Part shown: piece by piece, positions 46,521-57,462 of the stretch | Layout: each line of letters opens with the position of its first letter | Numbering within the stretch: the stretch's first letter is position 1 | Assembly: GCA_013350285.1 (NCBI GenBank) | Contig: JAAXWG010000005.1 | Location: 31,050 to 95,049 of the forward strand | Origin: Candidatus Altimarinota bacterium | GTDB lineage: Bacteria > Patescibacteriota > Gracilibacteria > BD1-5 > UBA6164 | Direction: 5' to 3' | Length of the DNA stretch: 64,000 nucleotides | The notes under the pieces: model-generated | What the model saw: only the letters and a program-made list of their open reading frames with translations | Told to the model about the DNA's origin: nothing | The model's database searches: none | Made by a program: the position numbers and the translations under genes

Positions 46521-48065
46521 ATGTCCCAAAATAAGCTCGATACTTGGAAGCAAAAAATCAGAGAAAAAAGAAAGAACACTCCTTTTCGTCAGTATCTCAA
46601 AGAAGTTGCGAGTTGGAAGCCTTTTTCTTTTTATAAAAATGGAGGAATGGTGACGAGATATGCTCCAGAAGGCAGAGTAAAAAATATTGTGTCTATACAA
46701 AATTTTAATGAAATGAGAGATAATCTTCCTCAAAGAGAATATGATAATGGAAAGGATTTTTTTGATAATTTTTCTTCACTTTTTTTTGATATTCCCTTCT
46801 GAAATCTTATCCATTTCAATACGAATGAAAATGCAGAGTATGCCGATGCCGTTTTCACGGGAAAAAATGTGTATTTATCTAATACGATAGGAATTGATGC
46901 CGAAAATATTTATTATTCAGTTCTTTGTTATGACAAAGTAGTAAATATTTTCAATAGTTTTATGGTAATGAATAAAAGCCAAAATGTGTATCAATCAAGT
47001 GCTATAAATAATGGATATAATATTTTTTATTCAAAATTTATCTCTGATTCAAGCGATATTTGGTTTTCTACTAATTTGATAGGATGTAGAGAATGTATTT
47101 TTTGTGATGCATTACAAAATAAAAAATTTTTCATAGAAAATCAAGAATATAGTGAAAATGAATATAAAAAGAAAAAAGAGGAGATACTGAGAGAAAAAGA
47201 AAAATTTTTAGCATATTTTCAAGGTCTTACAAAAAAAGCTATTAATTATGGAACTAAAAATTCTACTGGAAATGTCATTTATTTTTGTGAAAATGTAGAA
47301 AATGGATTTTATTTTACTCGTCTCAAAGATGGAAGAAATGTATGATGTGGGCATGGTACAAATGGATCAAATGATTTTTATGATTGTCTTGATGTTGGGG
47401 TAAATAGTAAGGATTTTTATGCAGTTATGGGAGCAGGGGAAAATAGTGATAATATTTATTGTTCTGCAGAGATTTGAAGGAGTTCTCATATATTTTATTC
47501 TTATTTTTTAGAATCTTGTTCATTTTGTTTAGGATGTGTTGGTCTCAAAAATAAACATTTTTGTATTTTCAATAAGCAATATTCAAAAGAAGAATGGCAT
47601 AAAAAAGCAGATGAAATATTTTCTTCTATGGAGAGGGAAAATATACTTGGCAATTTTTTTCCTTGAACTCTCAATCCTTTTTATTTTAATGATTCAATTG
47701 CTTATTTTCTTGATAATTCTTTTTCTCAAGATGAAATACAAAAAGAAGGCTATCTTTGGAGAAAAGATGCAATAAAAGTAGATATTCCTGAAGGTGCTGA
47801 AGTTGTAAGAACTACTCCCCCTGCTCGTTCCTCGCTTCCCCCTCAATCGAGGGTGATTGATGGGGAATTTCTTGACTTCTACCAAGCTTTTGACTCAAAT
47901 TGAAACTGGCAAATAAATCCTGAAATATTAAAAAAAGTAATTCAAGACTCAAAAGGGAATTTCTACAAAATCATCAAACCAGAGTATGATTTTTTGATAA
48001 AATATGCTCTTCCACTTCCTAATTTACATTGGTTTGAGAGGATAAAACTTTGTGTAAAGAATTAA
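46521..48065 (+). CDS. Member of a cysteine-rich protein family (paralogue of 61063-63150)
   Basis: 514 residues. The middle holds many Cys/Gly/aromatic stretches: FCENVENGFYFTRLKDGRNV, SNDFYDCLDVGVNSKDFY and SHIFYSYFLESCSFCLGC, looking like a repeated right-handed beta-helix. The hallmark GLKNKHFCIFNKQYSKEEWH recurs as GLENKSYHILNKAYSKEEWE in the gene at 61063. Unlike that paralogue it lacks the N- and C-terminal zinc-ribbon CxxC pairs. Near residue 435 a GC-rich dispersed repeat (47815-47866) is translated in frame as TPPARSSLPPQSRVIDG. Function unknown; the family is known mainly from Gracilibacteria-like genomes. Confidence 0.8.
47815..47866. repeat. Dispersed GC-rich repeat inside a coding region
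   Basis: Shares TGCTCGTTCCTCGCTT and CCCC-TCAAT-GAGGG blocks with the intergenic copy 25521-25573. It lies in frame in the gene 46521-48065 and adds about 17 codons of Pro/Arg/Ser composition unlike the rest of the protein. Confidence 0.82.
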
Positions 48066-48121
48066 ATGAAGATTTAATAGATTTTTACTTTTATAGAAAT
48101 AATACTAAAATTAAAAAAATA

Positions 48122-48145
48122 TTTCTCCACTTTGGTCGAAATGAC
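48122..48145. repeat. Dispersed repeat remnant
   Basis: TTTCTCCACTTTGGTCGAAATGAC: 5' TTTC and 3' GAAATGAC resemble the hairpin elements at 10692 and 62949, with a different middle. It is in the 181-nt gap before the EamA gene, which otherwise holds AT-rich sequence. Confidence 0.45.
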
Positions 48146-48246
48146 AAAAATATTAGCCCAAAAATGCTAAAATTATTTTTTAAATAAATTTTTATCTCCA
48201 AAAGAATAGCAAAAAGACACTATTTAATTATTAAAATTTTAAAAAA

Positions 48247-49119
48247 ATGCCAAATGTAATTTACCTTATAATTCCTCTTATCTTTTATCCTTTGAGTGCT
48301 GTATTGCTCTCAAAATATGCAAGGGATATAGGAGCAAGGAAAATTGCTTTTTATCGTCAATTAACAATGTTTTTATGGGGGATTCCATTTCTCCCTTTTA
48401 TAATTTCTTACAAAGATATTTATATACTTGAATGGAAAAATATACTTCTTGCTTCTTTTTTTTGAGCATTATATGTTATTTTTGTATTCTTTGCGAGTAA
48501 TTTACTTCCTTTTATGGTAGCAAAGATATTTTTTGAACCTTCTCGTACTATTGTTGCTTTTATAATCGCTTATTTTTTATTTTCAGAAACTTTTAGTTTT
48601 ATAGATATTATAGGAATTATATTTATTTTTATAGGATTTTTTATTTTTTCTTTTTCCAAAATTGATGTGAGTCATTTGAAACTCAAAAATATTTCTCTTT
48701 GAATTTTTATTTCTTTATTCAATGGAATTGTTTTTTCTTTTAGTTGATATTTTTTCAAACTGTATGGAGCTAAGTTTCCCCCATTACTTGCATCATATAC
48801 ACTTGAAACAATAAATGGTGTTTTTATTTTTCTTTTTCTTCTCTTTTTTAGTTTTTTTGAGAAAAAGAATAATTTTTTAATTGAAAAAAAATATTTTTTG
48901 CTTATTTTCTTATTGGCACCACTTACACTTATAGCAACTTATGGTTTTGCAGAATCATACAAAAAATTTCCTTTTTATATAGTAAGTGTTACTTTTATTG
49001 CTGGATTTGTTGTAGTAGGCTTATTTTCTTATTTGTTTTTAAAAGAAAAATTGGATAAAATTCAGATTCTTGCATCGTTTATTATTCTTTCTTCTTTAGC
49101 TGGAATTATATTGTTTTAA
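48247..49119 (+). CDS. EamA/DMT-family transporter
   Basis: 290 residues with ten hydrophobic segments in two matching halves: the first ends FSETFSFIDIIGIIFIFIGF, the second ends LKEKLDKIQILASFIILSSL. This is the duplicated EamA pattern of drug/metabolite transporters. Three UGA glycines lie in helices. Substrate unknown. It is followed 62 nt on by a glycosyltransferase on the same strand. Confidence 0.85.
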
Positions 49120-49181
49120 TTTTTTTTGAAATTAGCAGAACTTTTATATAATTTCTTTACTGTTTTTTAATAACCATAAAT

Positions 49182-50273
49182 ATGCCAAAAAAAATAATTA
49201 TTCTTCATGACACTTTTCTTTATAAATGAGGTGGTGAAAGACTTATCTTGATGATGGGAAAAATACTCAATGCTGATATTGCTTCGGGATTTTTTAGTAA
49301 AGGAAGTTTTGATCTCAGATATGAAGGATTTAAAGGAAAAATGATATCTATTTCGTCAGAAATTTTTAAAAAATGATTTCGTCATTTGAAGTTGAAATGG
49401 TCCTTTCTTTTTCGTACGAAATTTTTGAGGGATTATGATGTCGTTCTTTTTAGTGGAGATTGTATTAGTGCTGTGAGAAATTGTAAAAAAACAACAAAGA
49501 AAATTTATTATTGTCATACTCCACCAAGGTATCTGTATGATCTCTATGATTTATATATTGCTAAAGTTCCATTTTTATTGAAACCTTTTTTTAATATGGG
49601 ATTTTTCATTTTTCGTATGCTTTATGAAAGAGATATAAATGCTATGGATCTTATTCTTACAAATTCACTCAATACTCAAGCAAGAATAAAAAAATTTGTT
49701 GCTAAAGATTCTCTTGTTCTTTATCCTCCAGTTGATACTGAAAAATTCAAATATATTGATACTAAGGATTATTATCTTTCTTTTGCTCGTCTTGCAGATG
49801 CAAAAAGAGTTGACATGGTAGTAGAAGCATTTAAAAAAATGCCTGATAAAAAACTTATTGTTATCTATGGAGAAAATGATCCAGCAAGAGAAAAAATATT
49901 TTCCCTCGCACAATGATACGATAATATAGAATTTATCACTTTGAAAAATAATGTTGGTTTTGAAGAATATATCGGAAATGCTATTGCAACGATTTATATC
50001 CCAATAGATGAGGATTTTGGAATGAGTCCAATAGAAAGTATGTCAGCAGGAAAGCCAGTTTTATGAGTCAATGATGGGGGACTCAAGGAAACAATTATTC
50101 ACGAAAAAACAGGATTTCTCATACCAAGAGAAGCTCAAATAGAAGATATTATTACTTGAATACAATATCTTTCTGCTGAAAGATGTATCTCAATGCGATC
50201 AGATTGTGAAGCGAGAGCAAAAGAATTTAGTCTCACTCAATTTTGAGAAAAATTGAAAGAGTATATGAATTAA
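49182..50273 (+). CDS. Glycosyltransferase family 4
   Basis: 363 residues. KIIILHDTFLYKGGGERLIL (about residues 3-22) is the acceptor-side glycine loop, KKIYYCHTPPRYLYDLYD a common GT4 motif, and LILTNSLNTQARIKKFVAKD the linker. In the C-terminal lobe, DEDFGMSPIESMSAGKPVLG (about residues 276-295) supplies the EX7E-type donor-binding glutamates. It transfers a sugar in surface-glycan synthesis, in line with the sugar-phosphate transferase at 51219. Glycines in the first loop are partly UGA. Confidence 0.93.
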
Positions 50274-50301
50274 AAAAAAGGAGTTAAATCTCCTTTTTTT
50301 T
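50272..50301. terminator. Bidirectional intrinsic terminator
   Basis: 12-bp stem AAAAAAAAGGAG / CTCCTTTTTTTT with a 6-nt loop, directly after the glycosyltransferase stop and before the convergent STAS gene. Confidence 0.9.
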
Positions 50302-50315
50302 AATATTAATTTTTC

Positions 50316-50672
50316 TTATTCTTTTGAAAGAGCTTCTATAGCAATTTCTTCTGTATCAACAGTTGGGATAATTGTAGTAATTCCTACAAGCTCTAAGACA
50401 TCCTTTACACTCTCATCACAATTGGAAATATACATCTTTCCTTTATTTTCTTCTATATTTGAAAAAACATCAGCAATATATCCTATTGATTTTGAATTGA
50501 GATATTTTAATCAATGAAGATTAAAAACTACCTTTTTTCAAGCAAAGTCTCAAATCTCATTATAAATACTCGTAAATGTCTTATCTGCATTTGTTTCGTC
50601 AAGTTCTCATGTAAATTCAAAGATTATTACACCATTTTCATCTTTTTTATTTACTTCTACTAATGTTTCCAT
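50316..50672 (-). CDS. STAS-domain protein (anti-sigma-factor-antagonist-like)
   Basis: 118 residues. VIIFEFTGELDETNADKTFT, KKVVFNLHGLKYLNSKSIGY and KMYISNCDESVKDVLELVGI follow the STAS fold strand by strand. The loop LNSKSIGY stands where SpoIIAA has the phosphorylated DSSG serine; Ser is kept. It may bind an anti-sigma factor or act in a stress relay. It stands alone. Confidence 0.85.
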
Positions 50673-50763
50673 AATATTTAGTTTGTTAGCAATTAACTTA
50701 ATATGCTTCCATTATATAATATATTTTTTATTAAATCAAATTTTTAACTATTTACTTCTTGAT

Positions 50764-51201
50764 ATGATACAAAAATATTTTTTAAGTGAGATACAGAGCC
50801 TAAAAATAGCCATTCATACTCCTTGTATTATCTTTTTAAAATGAGACCTTGCTTCTTGAAAAACAACTCTTTCTAAGCATATTATTCAAAATATTCTCTG
50901 AGTTAAACAAGAGGTAACAAGTCCTACTTATACTTATTATAACAAGTATTTAGTTGAGAGTGAAGATTTTTGATCTTTTAGAAAAAATAAAAAACTGATA
51001 AATCTTTATCATTTTGATTTATATAGATTATCAAGTTATGATGAATTTTTTGCAATAGGATGAGAAGAAATACTTGATAATAATACTTGAATTATTCTCA
51101 TAGAATGGCCAGAAATTATAGAGACTTATTATATTCCAGATATAGAAATAATTCTTAAAAAAACAGGGCAAGAAGATGAGAGGGAAATAGAGATAAGATA
51201 A
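50764..51201 (+). CDS. tsaE: tRNA threonylcarbamoyladenosine ATPase TsaE
   Basis: 145 residues. The P-loop LKGDLASGKTTLSKHI (about residues 21-36) has both loop glycines as UGA. EVTSPTYTYYNKYL, NLYHFDLYRL and ILIEWPEII are the other diagnostic TsaE motifs. TsaE drives the t6A-37 tRNA modification with TsaB/TsaD. An insert of about 15 residues (VESEDFGSFRKNKKLI) lengthens the central loop. Stop TAA, 17 nt from the convergent transferase gene. Confidence 0.95.
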
Positions 51202-51218
51202 AATACTAAAAAAATTAA

Positions 51219-52691
51219 CTATTTTCTTCCTAAAATTGTAAAGAGAGTTTTAAACATAATTTTGAGGTCAAGTAAAATAGTCCAGTTTTCTATATAAAAA
51301 ATATCAAGATTTGCTTCTCTTGTAAAATCGTTTTCTTCTCTTCCATTTACTTGAGCCATACCTGTAATTCATGGCTTTATTGTAAGAAGTCTTTTATGAT
51401 TTATTTCATAATTTTTTACTTCTCTGGGTTGATGTGGTCTTGGTCCTACAAGACTCATATTTCAAACAAACACATTAAAAAATTGAGGAATCTCATCAAT
51501 AGAATATTTTTCTATAAATTTTCCTATTTTTGTTTTTCTTGGATCATTATGTATCTTATAAAGAGGTCAATTTCTCTTACTTTTTTCTTGAATGAGTTTT
51601 TTTTCAAATTTGAGTGCTTTGTCTTCATTTTCATCTATTCCATAACTATCTTTTACACAGTATTCCCATTTGAGATAGCGAAATTTATAGAGATTAAAAA
51701 TTTTTCAATTTTGTCCAACTCTTCTATTTTTGTAAATAATAGGAGCATTGAAATCATCAAATTTTATGAGTATTGCAGTAATGATGATAAGAGGAGAAAA
51801 AATAATAATTCCTAAAATACTTCCAATAATATCAATAAGTCTTTTTATTATTCTTCACCAATCATTTAGGGGAGTATTATTTATTTCTACAACGGCTATT
51901 TCATTTATAAGAGAAAGGCTTGTATTTGACCTTGTTACATCAAAAGTATTCGTAATATATCTGTATCGTATTCCAAAAATTCTTGCAAGTTCCCATATTT
52001 TATAGAGCTCTTTTTTTGAAAAATCACTTTCAATATAGAGTATTTCATCACATTTCTTTTGAGAAAATAATGATTCTACTTCATTCATTCCTCAGAGATA
52101 TTTCAGATTTTTTATATCTTTGTCTTCTTGATTTATATATCATACAATAGTATAAATATTACATTTTTTTATATCTTCTATAATATATTCTATTTCTTTA
52201 AATTTTTTATTATTTATGAGAATAATGTTTTTTTTGGAAAGAAATCATTTTTTGAGAAGATAAAATTGAGCTTCATTAAGAACAATTCTTTGTATAATAG
52301 CTCAAAAAGTGCTAATAAAAAATGAAAAAAGTATAATAAGTCTCGGAATTTCTTTTTTATATATAAAATCTCTTCCTAAATAAACAATAACAGAAAAGAA
52401 AATAAAAGAATAAAAAGAAAATCGTATAATATCAAAATTTTCTTTAATTTTTGAGTTTGTTATTTTTATATTATAAAGTCAATGACTCATAAGAATAAAA
52501 ACAGAAACACAGGCACATAAAAGAGCATAAATAAAAAGTCATTTTGTATCTATTGTCTGAATAGGAAGAGAAATTCAAGGAATAAGATCCGTTACAAGTC
52601 TCAGTTCTCTTGCAATGAAAAATGAAAGAGTGATAATGATAAAATCAAGAGGAATTTTTATTATACTAAATACTAATTCATGTCTTTTCAT
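51219..52691 (-). CDS. Polyprenyl-phosphate sugar-1-phosphate transferase (WcaJ/WbaP type)
   Basis: 490 residues. Four N-terminal helices, a CoA-binding-like Rossmann region ([18 protein letters not shown], about residue 160), one more helix ([20 protein letters not shown], about residue 288), then the catalytic domain. That domain has [40 protein letters not shown] and [16 protein letters not shown] near residues 430-446. It loads the first sugar of a repeat unit onto the lipid carrier. Some of the motif glycines are UGA. It ends with TAG; surface-glycan synthesis fits with the glycosyltransferase nearby. Confidence 0.93.
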
Positions 52692-52821
52692 ATTCTCCCA
52701 GTTTATAAGTTTTTTAGATTAAAAATTTTTTTTCATTTTATACTTTATTATTTTAATTGCAAATTGAGTATTTTTTATTATATTGTCTTTGAAAATATTT
52801 ATTTATTTTAAAATCATTTAT

Positions 52822-53979
52822 ATGAAAAATTCTATGAAAGATTTCAAAAAACTTATTAAAACTATATTTAATGATGTTTTATTCCTTTATAACAATTTTA
52901 TTCATTGGAATATTTCAAAGATAATTATAAGTCTTTCTACTTTTGTTCTTTGAATAATAACCTTTCTTCCTTTCTTTTTTGTTGTCATTTTTCTTATGTG
53001 GATTGATCCTATTGTTTGGAAAGATATTTTTCATTATTCAGAAATAGGAATTTCTCCTGATTTAGTTCATATGATACAAGATAATATTTTTATTGTTTTC
53101 TTAGAATTAATATTTCTTCTTTTAGGATTTGTAGTTTTTTTTCTTACAGTCTCTTATAAGATAATTCTTCAACTTTATCTTACAAAATCATATTTAAATA
53201 ATACATTACTTCCTTACAAAAAAAATCTTTATTTTAATAAAGAAGCTTTTATTCTTTATATTAAAATTTTTGCTTGGCAGTCTTTTTACTTTCTTATTCC
53301 TCTTTGAATTTTTATTTTTTGATTAATTCTTCTTGGAATTATCTTTTCTTTTTCTTGATGATTATGAGTAAATTTGATGTCTCCTCCTTTTATTTTCTCT
53401 CTTTTGAGTATTATTTTTATCAGTGTGTGTGCTCTTGTTTTTGTTTATCTTGTTTATAAAATGAGTTTTTCTTTTTTTATTATGCTTGATTCAATTGACA
53501 ATAAAAATGCAGATATGAATGAAAAGGGAGAAAAAAAGACTATGAAGATATTTTCTTTTTTTAGTAAAAAAACATTGAATTTAAATTCAAAAGAAGTAAT
53601 ACAAAAATCTTTTTCTCTTACTCGCTGATACCATACTTTTTTAACTATTGCTTCTACTTTTGTTATTTTTGGTTTTATTATGCTTCCTTTTTTTGGATTT
53701 TCTGCTTATGTAGAAAAAGAAATAGAAACTATGACACAATATATTAACCTATCTTATAAACAAGAACAAAAGAAAATAAATGAAGATGATTTGGCAAATC
53801 TTGAAAATCTTAAACTTCTTTATTCTGATATGAATATACTTGAAGTAAAAAAGAAACTATGATTTTTTAATGCAATGGAAATAATTTATTCAATATTTAT
53901 TTTTCTTGTTTTTAATTGATATATGGAAATGGTGTTTTATTCACTTTATAACAATTATATAAAAAAACAAAAAGTTTAA
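52822..53979 (+). CDS. Multi-pass membrane protein, 385 aa
   Basis: Not recognised. About six to seven hydrophobic segments, starting at residue 32 with IIISLSTFVLGIITFLPFFF. A short charged loop (residues about 240-270, NKNADMNEKGEKKTMKIFSF) and a coiled-coil loop near residues 300-350 separate the last helices. Its arrangement recalls DUF-type inner-membrane proteins with six helices, but no motif can be named. It stands first in a row with the YmdB-like, small membrane and M23 genes (16 nt from the next), so an envelope role is plausible. Confidence 0.78.
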
Positions 53980-53995
53980 AAAATTTAAAATATTT

Positions 53996-54808
53996 ATGAG
54001 AGCACTTATTTTTTGAGACATATATGGCAGAATAGGGAGAGAAGCATTTCTTAAAAATCTTTCTTTACTCAGAGAAAAATATTCACCAGATTTTATTTTT
54101 GTAAATGCGGATAATATAAGTTCTGGAAGATGACCTATTAAAAAGCATATTTGAGAATTTGAAAATACTTGAATTGATGTGATATTTACGGGAGATCATA
54201 TTTTTGATAATGAAGAAGACATAAAAGCAAATCTTAATTCGTCTTATTCTCTTCTTATAAGACCTGCAAATTTTTATGAATCTGCTCAATACAAAATGCC
54301 CTGAGTTTGATACAAAATAATAGAAAAAAAAGAAAAAAAAATACTTGTTATTCATCTTCTTGGGCAGGTTTTTATGAAATATGAAGTATATAATCCTTTT
54401 TTAAAATTAGAAGAAATACTTACAGAATTTTCTCAAGAAAAATTTGATGCTGTTTTTGTTGATTTTCATAGAGAAACTTCGGCTGAAATATATGGTATGG
54501 GATTTATGTTTGATGGAAGATTAAGTCTTTTGTATTGAACTCATACACATATACAGACCAATGATGAGCAAATTCTTCCTCTTTGAACTTGAATGATAAC
54601 AGATGTATGAATGACAGGACCAAGATTTTCAGTAATAGGAGCAGATTATAAAAGTGTAGAAAAAAGATTTCAAACCGGAATAATAAAATGAAGAATAGAA
54701 CAATCTCTTGATAAAAATTATATTTTAAATGCTTTAATTGCAGATATAGATGAAAAAACTTGAAAATGTATTTTTATAGATAAAATAAGCATAAAAGATA
54801 AATTATAA
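53996..54808 (+). CDS. YmdB-family metallophosphoesterase
   Basis: 270 residues, the family's usual length. MRALIFGDIYGRIGREAF, FVNADNISSGRGPIKKHI, FTGDHIFDNEED, VDFHRETSAE and the GTHTHIQTNDEQILPLGTGM then ITDVGMTGP line carry the metal-ligand Asp/Asn/His/Glu set. The usual GNH becomes GDH here, an Asn-to-Asp change. In Bacillus YmdB is a phosphodiesterase acting on cyclic nucleotides and needed for biofilm formation. Several conserved glycines are UGA. Confidence 0.93.
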
Positions 54809-54818
54809 GAAATATTTT

Positions 54819-55202
54819 ATGAAAAAAAGACTTTTAATTTTTATAATATTTATTACATTTCTCATAACTTTAGGGACTTTTTTTATAGTTCTTAATTATC
54901 TTGATCCTTACAAAAATACTTTTATAGCTCTTGGGGCTTTGTCTTTTTCATTTATTCTTTCTCTTTCAAGTATTTTATCTCTTTTTATTTATTTTTTTAA
55001 AAAGATTTATTATAGAGGAGAGGTTTATATTTTTCATATTTTATCTAGTTTTAGACAAGCTTTTATGGTAAGTATTTTCATTTTTTGACTTTTTCTTTTC
55101 TTCCATTTATGAGCTTTGAGCATAGTTACATTTTTTCTTCTTTTTATTCTTCTTTTTTTGATAGAACTTTTTATACAAAGTATGCAAAATAAGAATTACT
55201 AA
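54819..55202 (+). CDS. Small four-helix membrane protein
   Basis: 127 residues, not recognised. Hydrophobic segments lie near residues 5-25, 36-60, 85-100 and 105-122, with a short basic loop KKIYYRGEVYIFHI between the second and third. It is 10 nt after the YmdB-like gene, so cotranscribed. Two glycines are UGA. The first two helices and polar loop resemble DUF-type TMEM proteins in other CPR bacteria, but this is only an impression. Confidence 0.7.
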
Positions 55203-55270
55203 AAAATAAAAAAGCTTTTGATTTTTTCTCGTGTTTATGATAAAATTAACGAAATAATAATATTACTACA

Positions 55271-57274
55271 ATGAATTTTAAAAGATTTTTTTCTGGAATA
55301 ATTATACTTTTTGTTACCTTACAAATAAGTTCACCTGCTTTTGCTCTTACAAGTAAACAAAAGGGGATTATTTTGGATAATTTCAAAAGATCACAATTTA
55401 ATCTCTTGTTTGATGATGATAATACTTTATTTGATGGGGAAGATCAATGATTTTTTTCTATTTCAAATAAATTAAATATGTATCAAACTATTTCAAATAA
55501 TATCAAAGATAAGAGAGAATATCTTGAACAACAAAATGAAAATATAGCAAAAAGAATTATGTCTCTTGAAGGAACTATTGCTGAACTTGATGAAGATATT
55601 GCTGATACTATAAAACAAGCTGAACAGACAAATGATGATATTGTATACACAAGTAGTCAAATAGAAAATCAAAAAAAAACAATAGAGGTTTTGACAAAAA
55701 AAGTAGAAGAAAATAGGGAAATACTTCTTGATTATCTGGTTCATATATATAAAAAAGGAAATTATATGTATGAAGGGGAAGATATAGATAATCTTAAAAC
55801 AATTATTTTAAGTGGGGAAGATATAGGAGATGTTATTAATGATGTATATTTTAAGTGAGTTATAGAGATAACAGGAAAAAAACTTATTGATCAACATAGA
55901 AGCTACATCAGCACACTTTATATGAAAAAACTTGATTTAGAAAAACAAGAATCAAGTCTCAAAGAATTGAGGAAAGACTTAATGATTCAAAAGAAAATGC
56001 TTGATGAAAAAAAAGAATTAAAACAAAGAATTCTTGATGTTTCAAAGTGAGAAGAAAGTCTTTATAAAAAATATATTACTGAAAAAATTGAACTTGAAAA
56101 AACAATAAAAATGAAAGAACTTCAGGAAAGAATAAAATTTAATGATACAAAGAAAAAAATGCTTGAAAAATATAATTGTGATTATATAGATTTATCAAAA
56201 GATACCATTTTTTCTAGAAATCTTAGTTGAAAATGTCTTGAACTCAATAAAATTATCTATGCAGAATCTCAACTGAAATCTTTTAAAGCATGAATGACAA
56301 ATGTTCTTTCTTGGCCAGTAAATCCATATTATGGAATTAGTGCATATTTTCATGATGACGGATATCAAAAAGTACTTGGGTCAAGTCATGATGCGATTGA
56401 TATAGTTATTCCTCAATGAACTCCTATCAAAGCTCCTGCTGAATGATATGTGCTTTACATCAACCCCCCTGATACACAAGATTATGCTTTTTTGGCACTC
56501 AAACATCCAGATTGATTCGTAACGGTTTATGGACATGTAAATGAAGTATTTGTAAAAGAAAATGATTTTGTAAATGCTTGAGCAATTATTGCAAAAAGTT
56601 GAGGAGCTTATGGGACAAAATGAGCATGAATTATGACAACTTGAGCTCATCTTCATTTTGAAGTATTTAAAGATAAAGAATCAAAAGATCCATTGGAATT
56701 TCTTGATTTATCTTACCTTTCTTATAGTAGTCTTCCTGAAAAATATAAATTTAAATTTACAAAAGATTACAAAGAAAGAAAATGATATGAATATGTAAAT
56801 CAATGAAGTTCTTGAAAAAAAGTGTTTAAACTTGTAGGAGACACAGAGATAGATAGACAAAAATATCTTCTCAATACTTATGCAAGTCCTGCTTTTAGAG
56901 ATTGGAATATTTGGGTTGAAGAAGCTATTGATTGAGGTATTGATCCTTCTTTTGTTATGTGTATTTGACTTGCTGAAACAACTCTTGGGAATTATCTCAA
57001 AACTCCCTATAATGTAGGAAATGTATGAAATACCGATTCTTGAGCAACAAAAACGATGACAAATGCAAGGCAATGAGTATATCTTATGGTACAAACTCTT
57101 AATAACAAGTATTTATGAAGGTATACAGAAGTGCAACAATTGAGTAGATATGGAAACAAAAAATGATCTATTTATGCTTCAAGTCCTACAAATTGGCATA
57201 ATAATATAGTAAAATGTCTTTCACACCTCAAGCAAGAATATATTCCAGATGATTATAAATTTAGAGTGAGATAG
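55271..57274 (+). CDS. Secreted M23 peptidoglycan hydrolase with coiled coil and second C-terminal domain
   Basis: 667 residues. Signal peptide (MNFKRFFSGIIILFVTLQIS then SPAFA), a long coiled coil (about residues 75-300) as in EnvC/NlpD-like regulators, then an M23 LytM domain. The zinc ligands lie in GSSHDAIDIVIPQGTPIKAP (about residues 370-389) and GAHLHFEV (about residue 460), and the VYGHV motif is kept. After it, about 180 residues (DWNIWVEEAIDGGIDPSFVM, GLAETTLGNYLKTPYNVGNV, then an NARQGVYLM helix) look like a lysozyme-fold domain with Glu in GLAETTLGN. It probably cuts peptidoglycan during division. Stop TAG. Confidence 0.9.
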
Positions 57275-57402
57275 GGAAAGATCGTTTACATATATTGAAA
57301 AATCCTAAAAAAATAAAAAGCTTCAATTAAATCATTTCAATGAAAAATATTTTTTTCTATAATCTTTGTTTGTTTTTTTAAATTAATTTTGTATAGTCTA
57401 AA

Positions 57403-57436
57403 ATTCCCCCTCAATTTAGGTGTATTAAGGGGGAGT
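57403..57436. repeat. Dispersed CCCCCTCAATT-type repeat, intergenic copy
   Basis: ATTCCCCCTCAATTTAGG then TGTATTAAGGGGGAGT: outer arms CCCCC/GGGGG. Related to 25521 and the 62990-63010 in-gene copy. It lies in the 188-nt gap between convergent M23 and repeat-protein genes, where no other feature is seen. Confidence 0.7.
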
Positions 57437-57462
57437 CTAAAATAAGCTATTTTATTCTTAGA

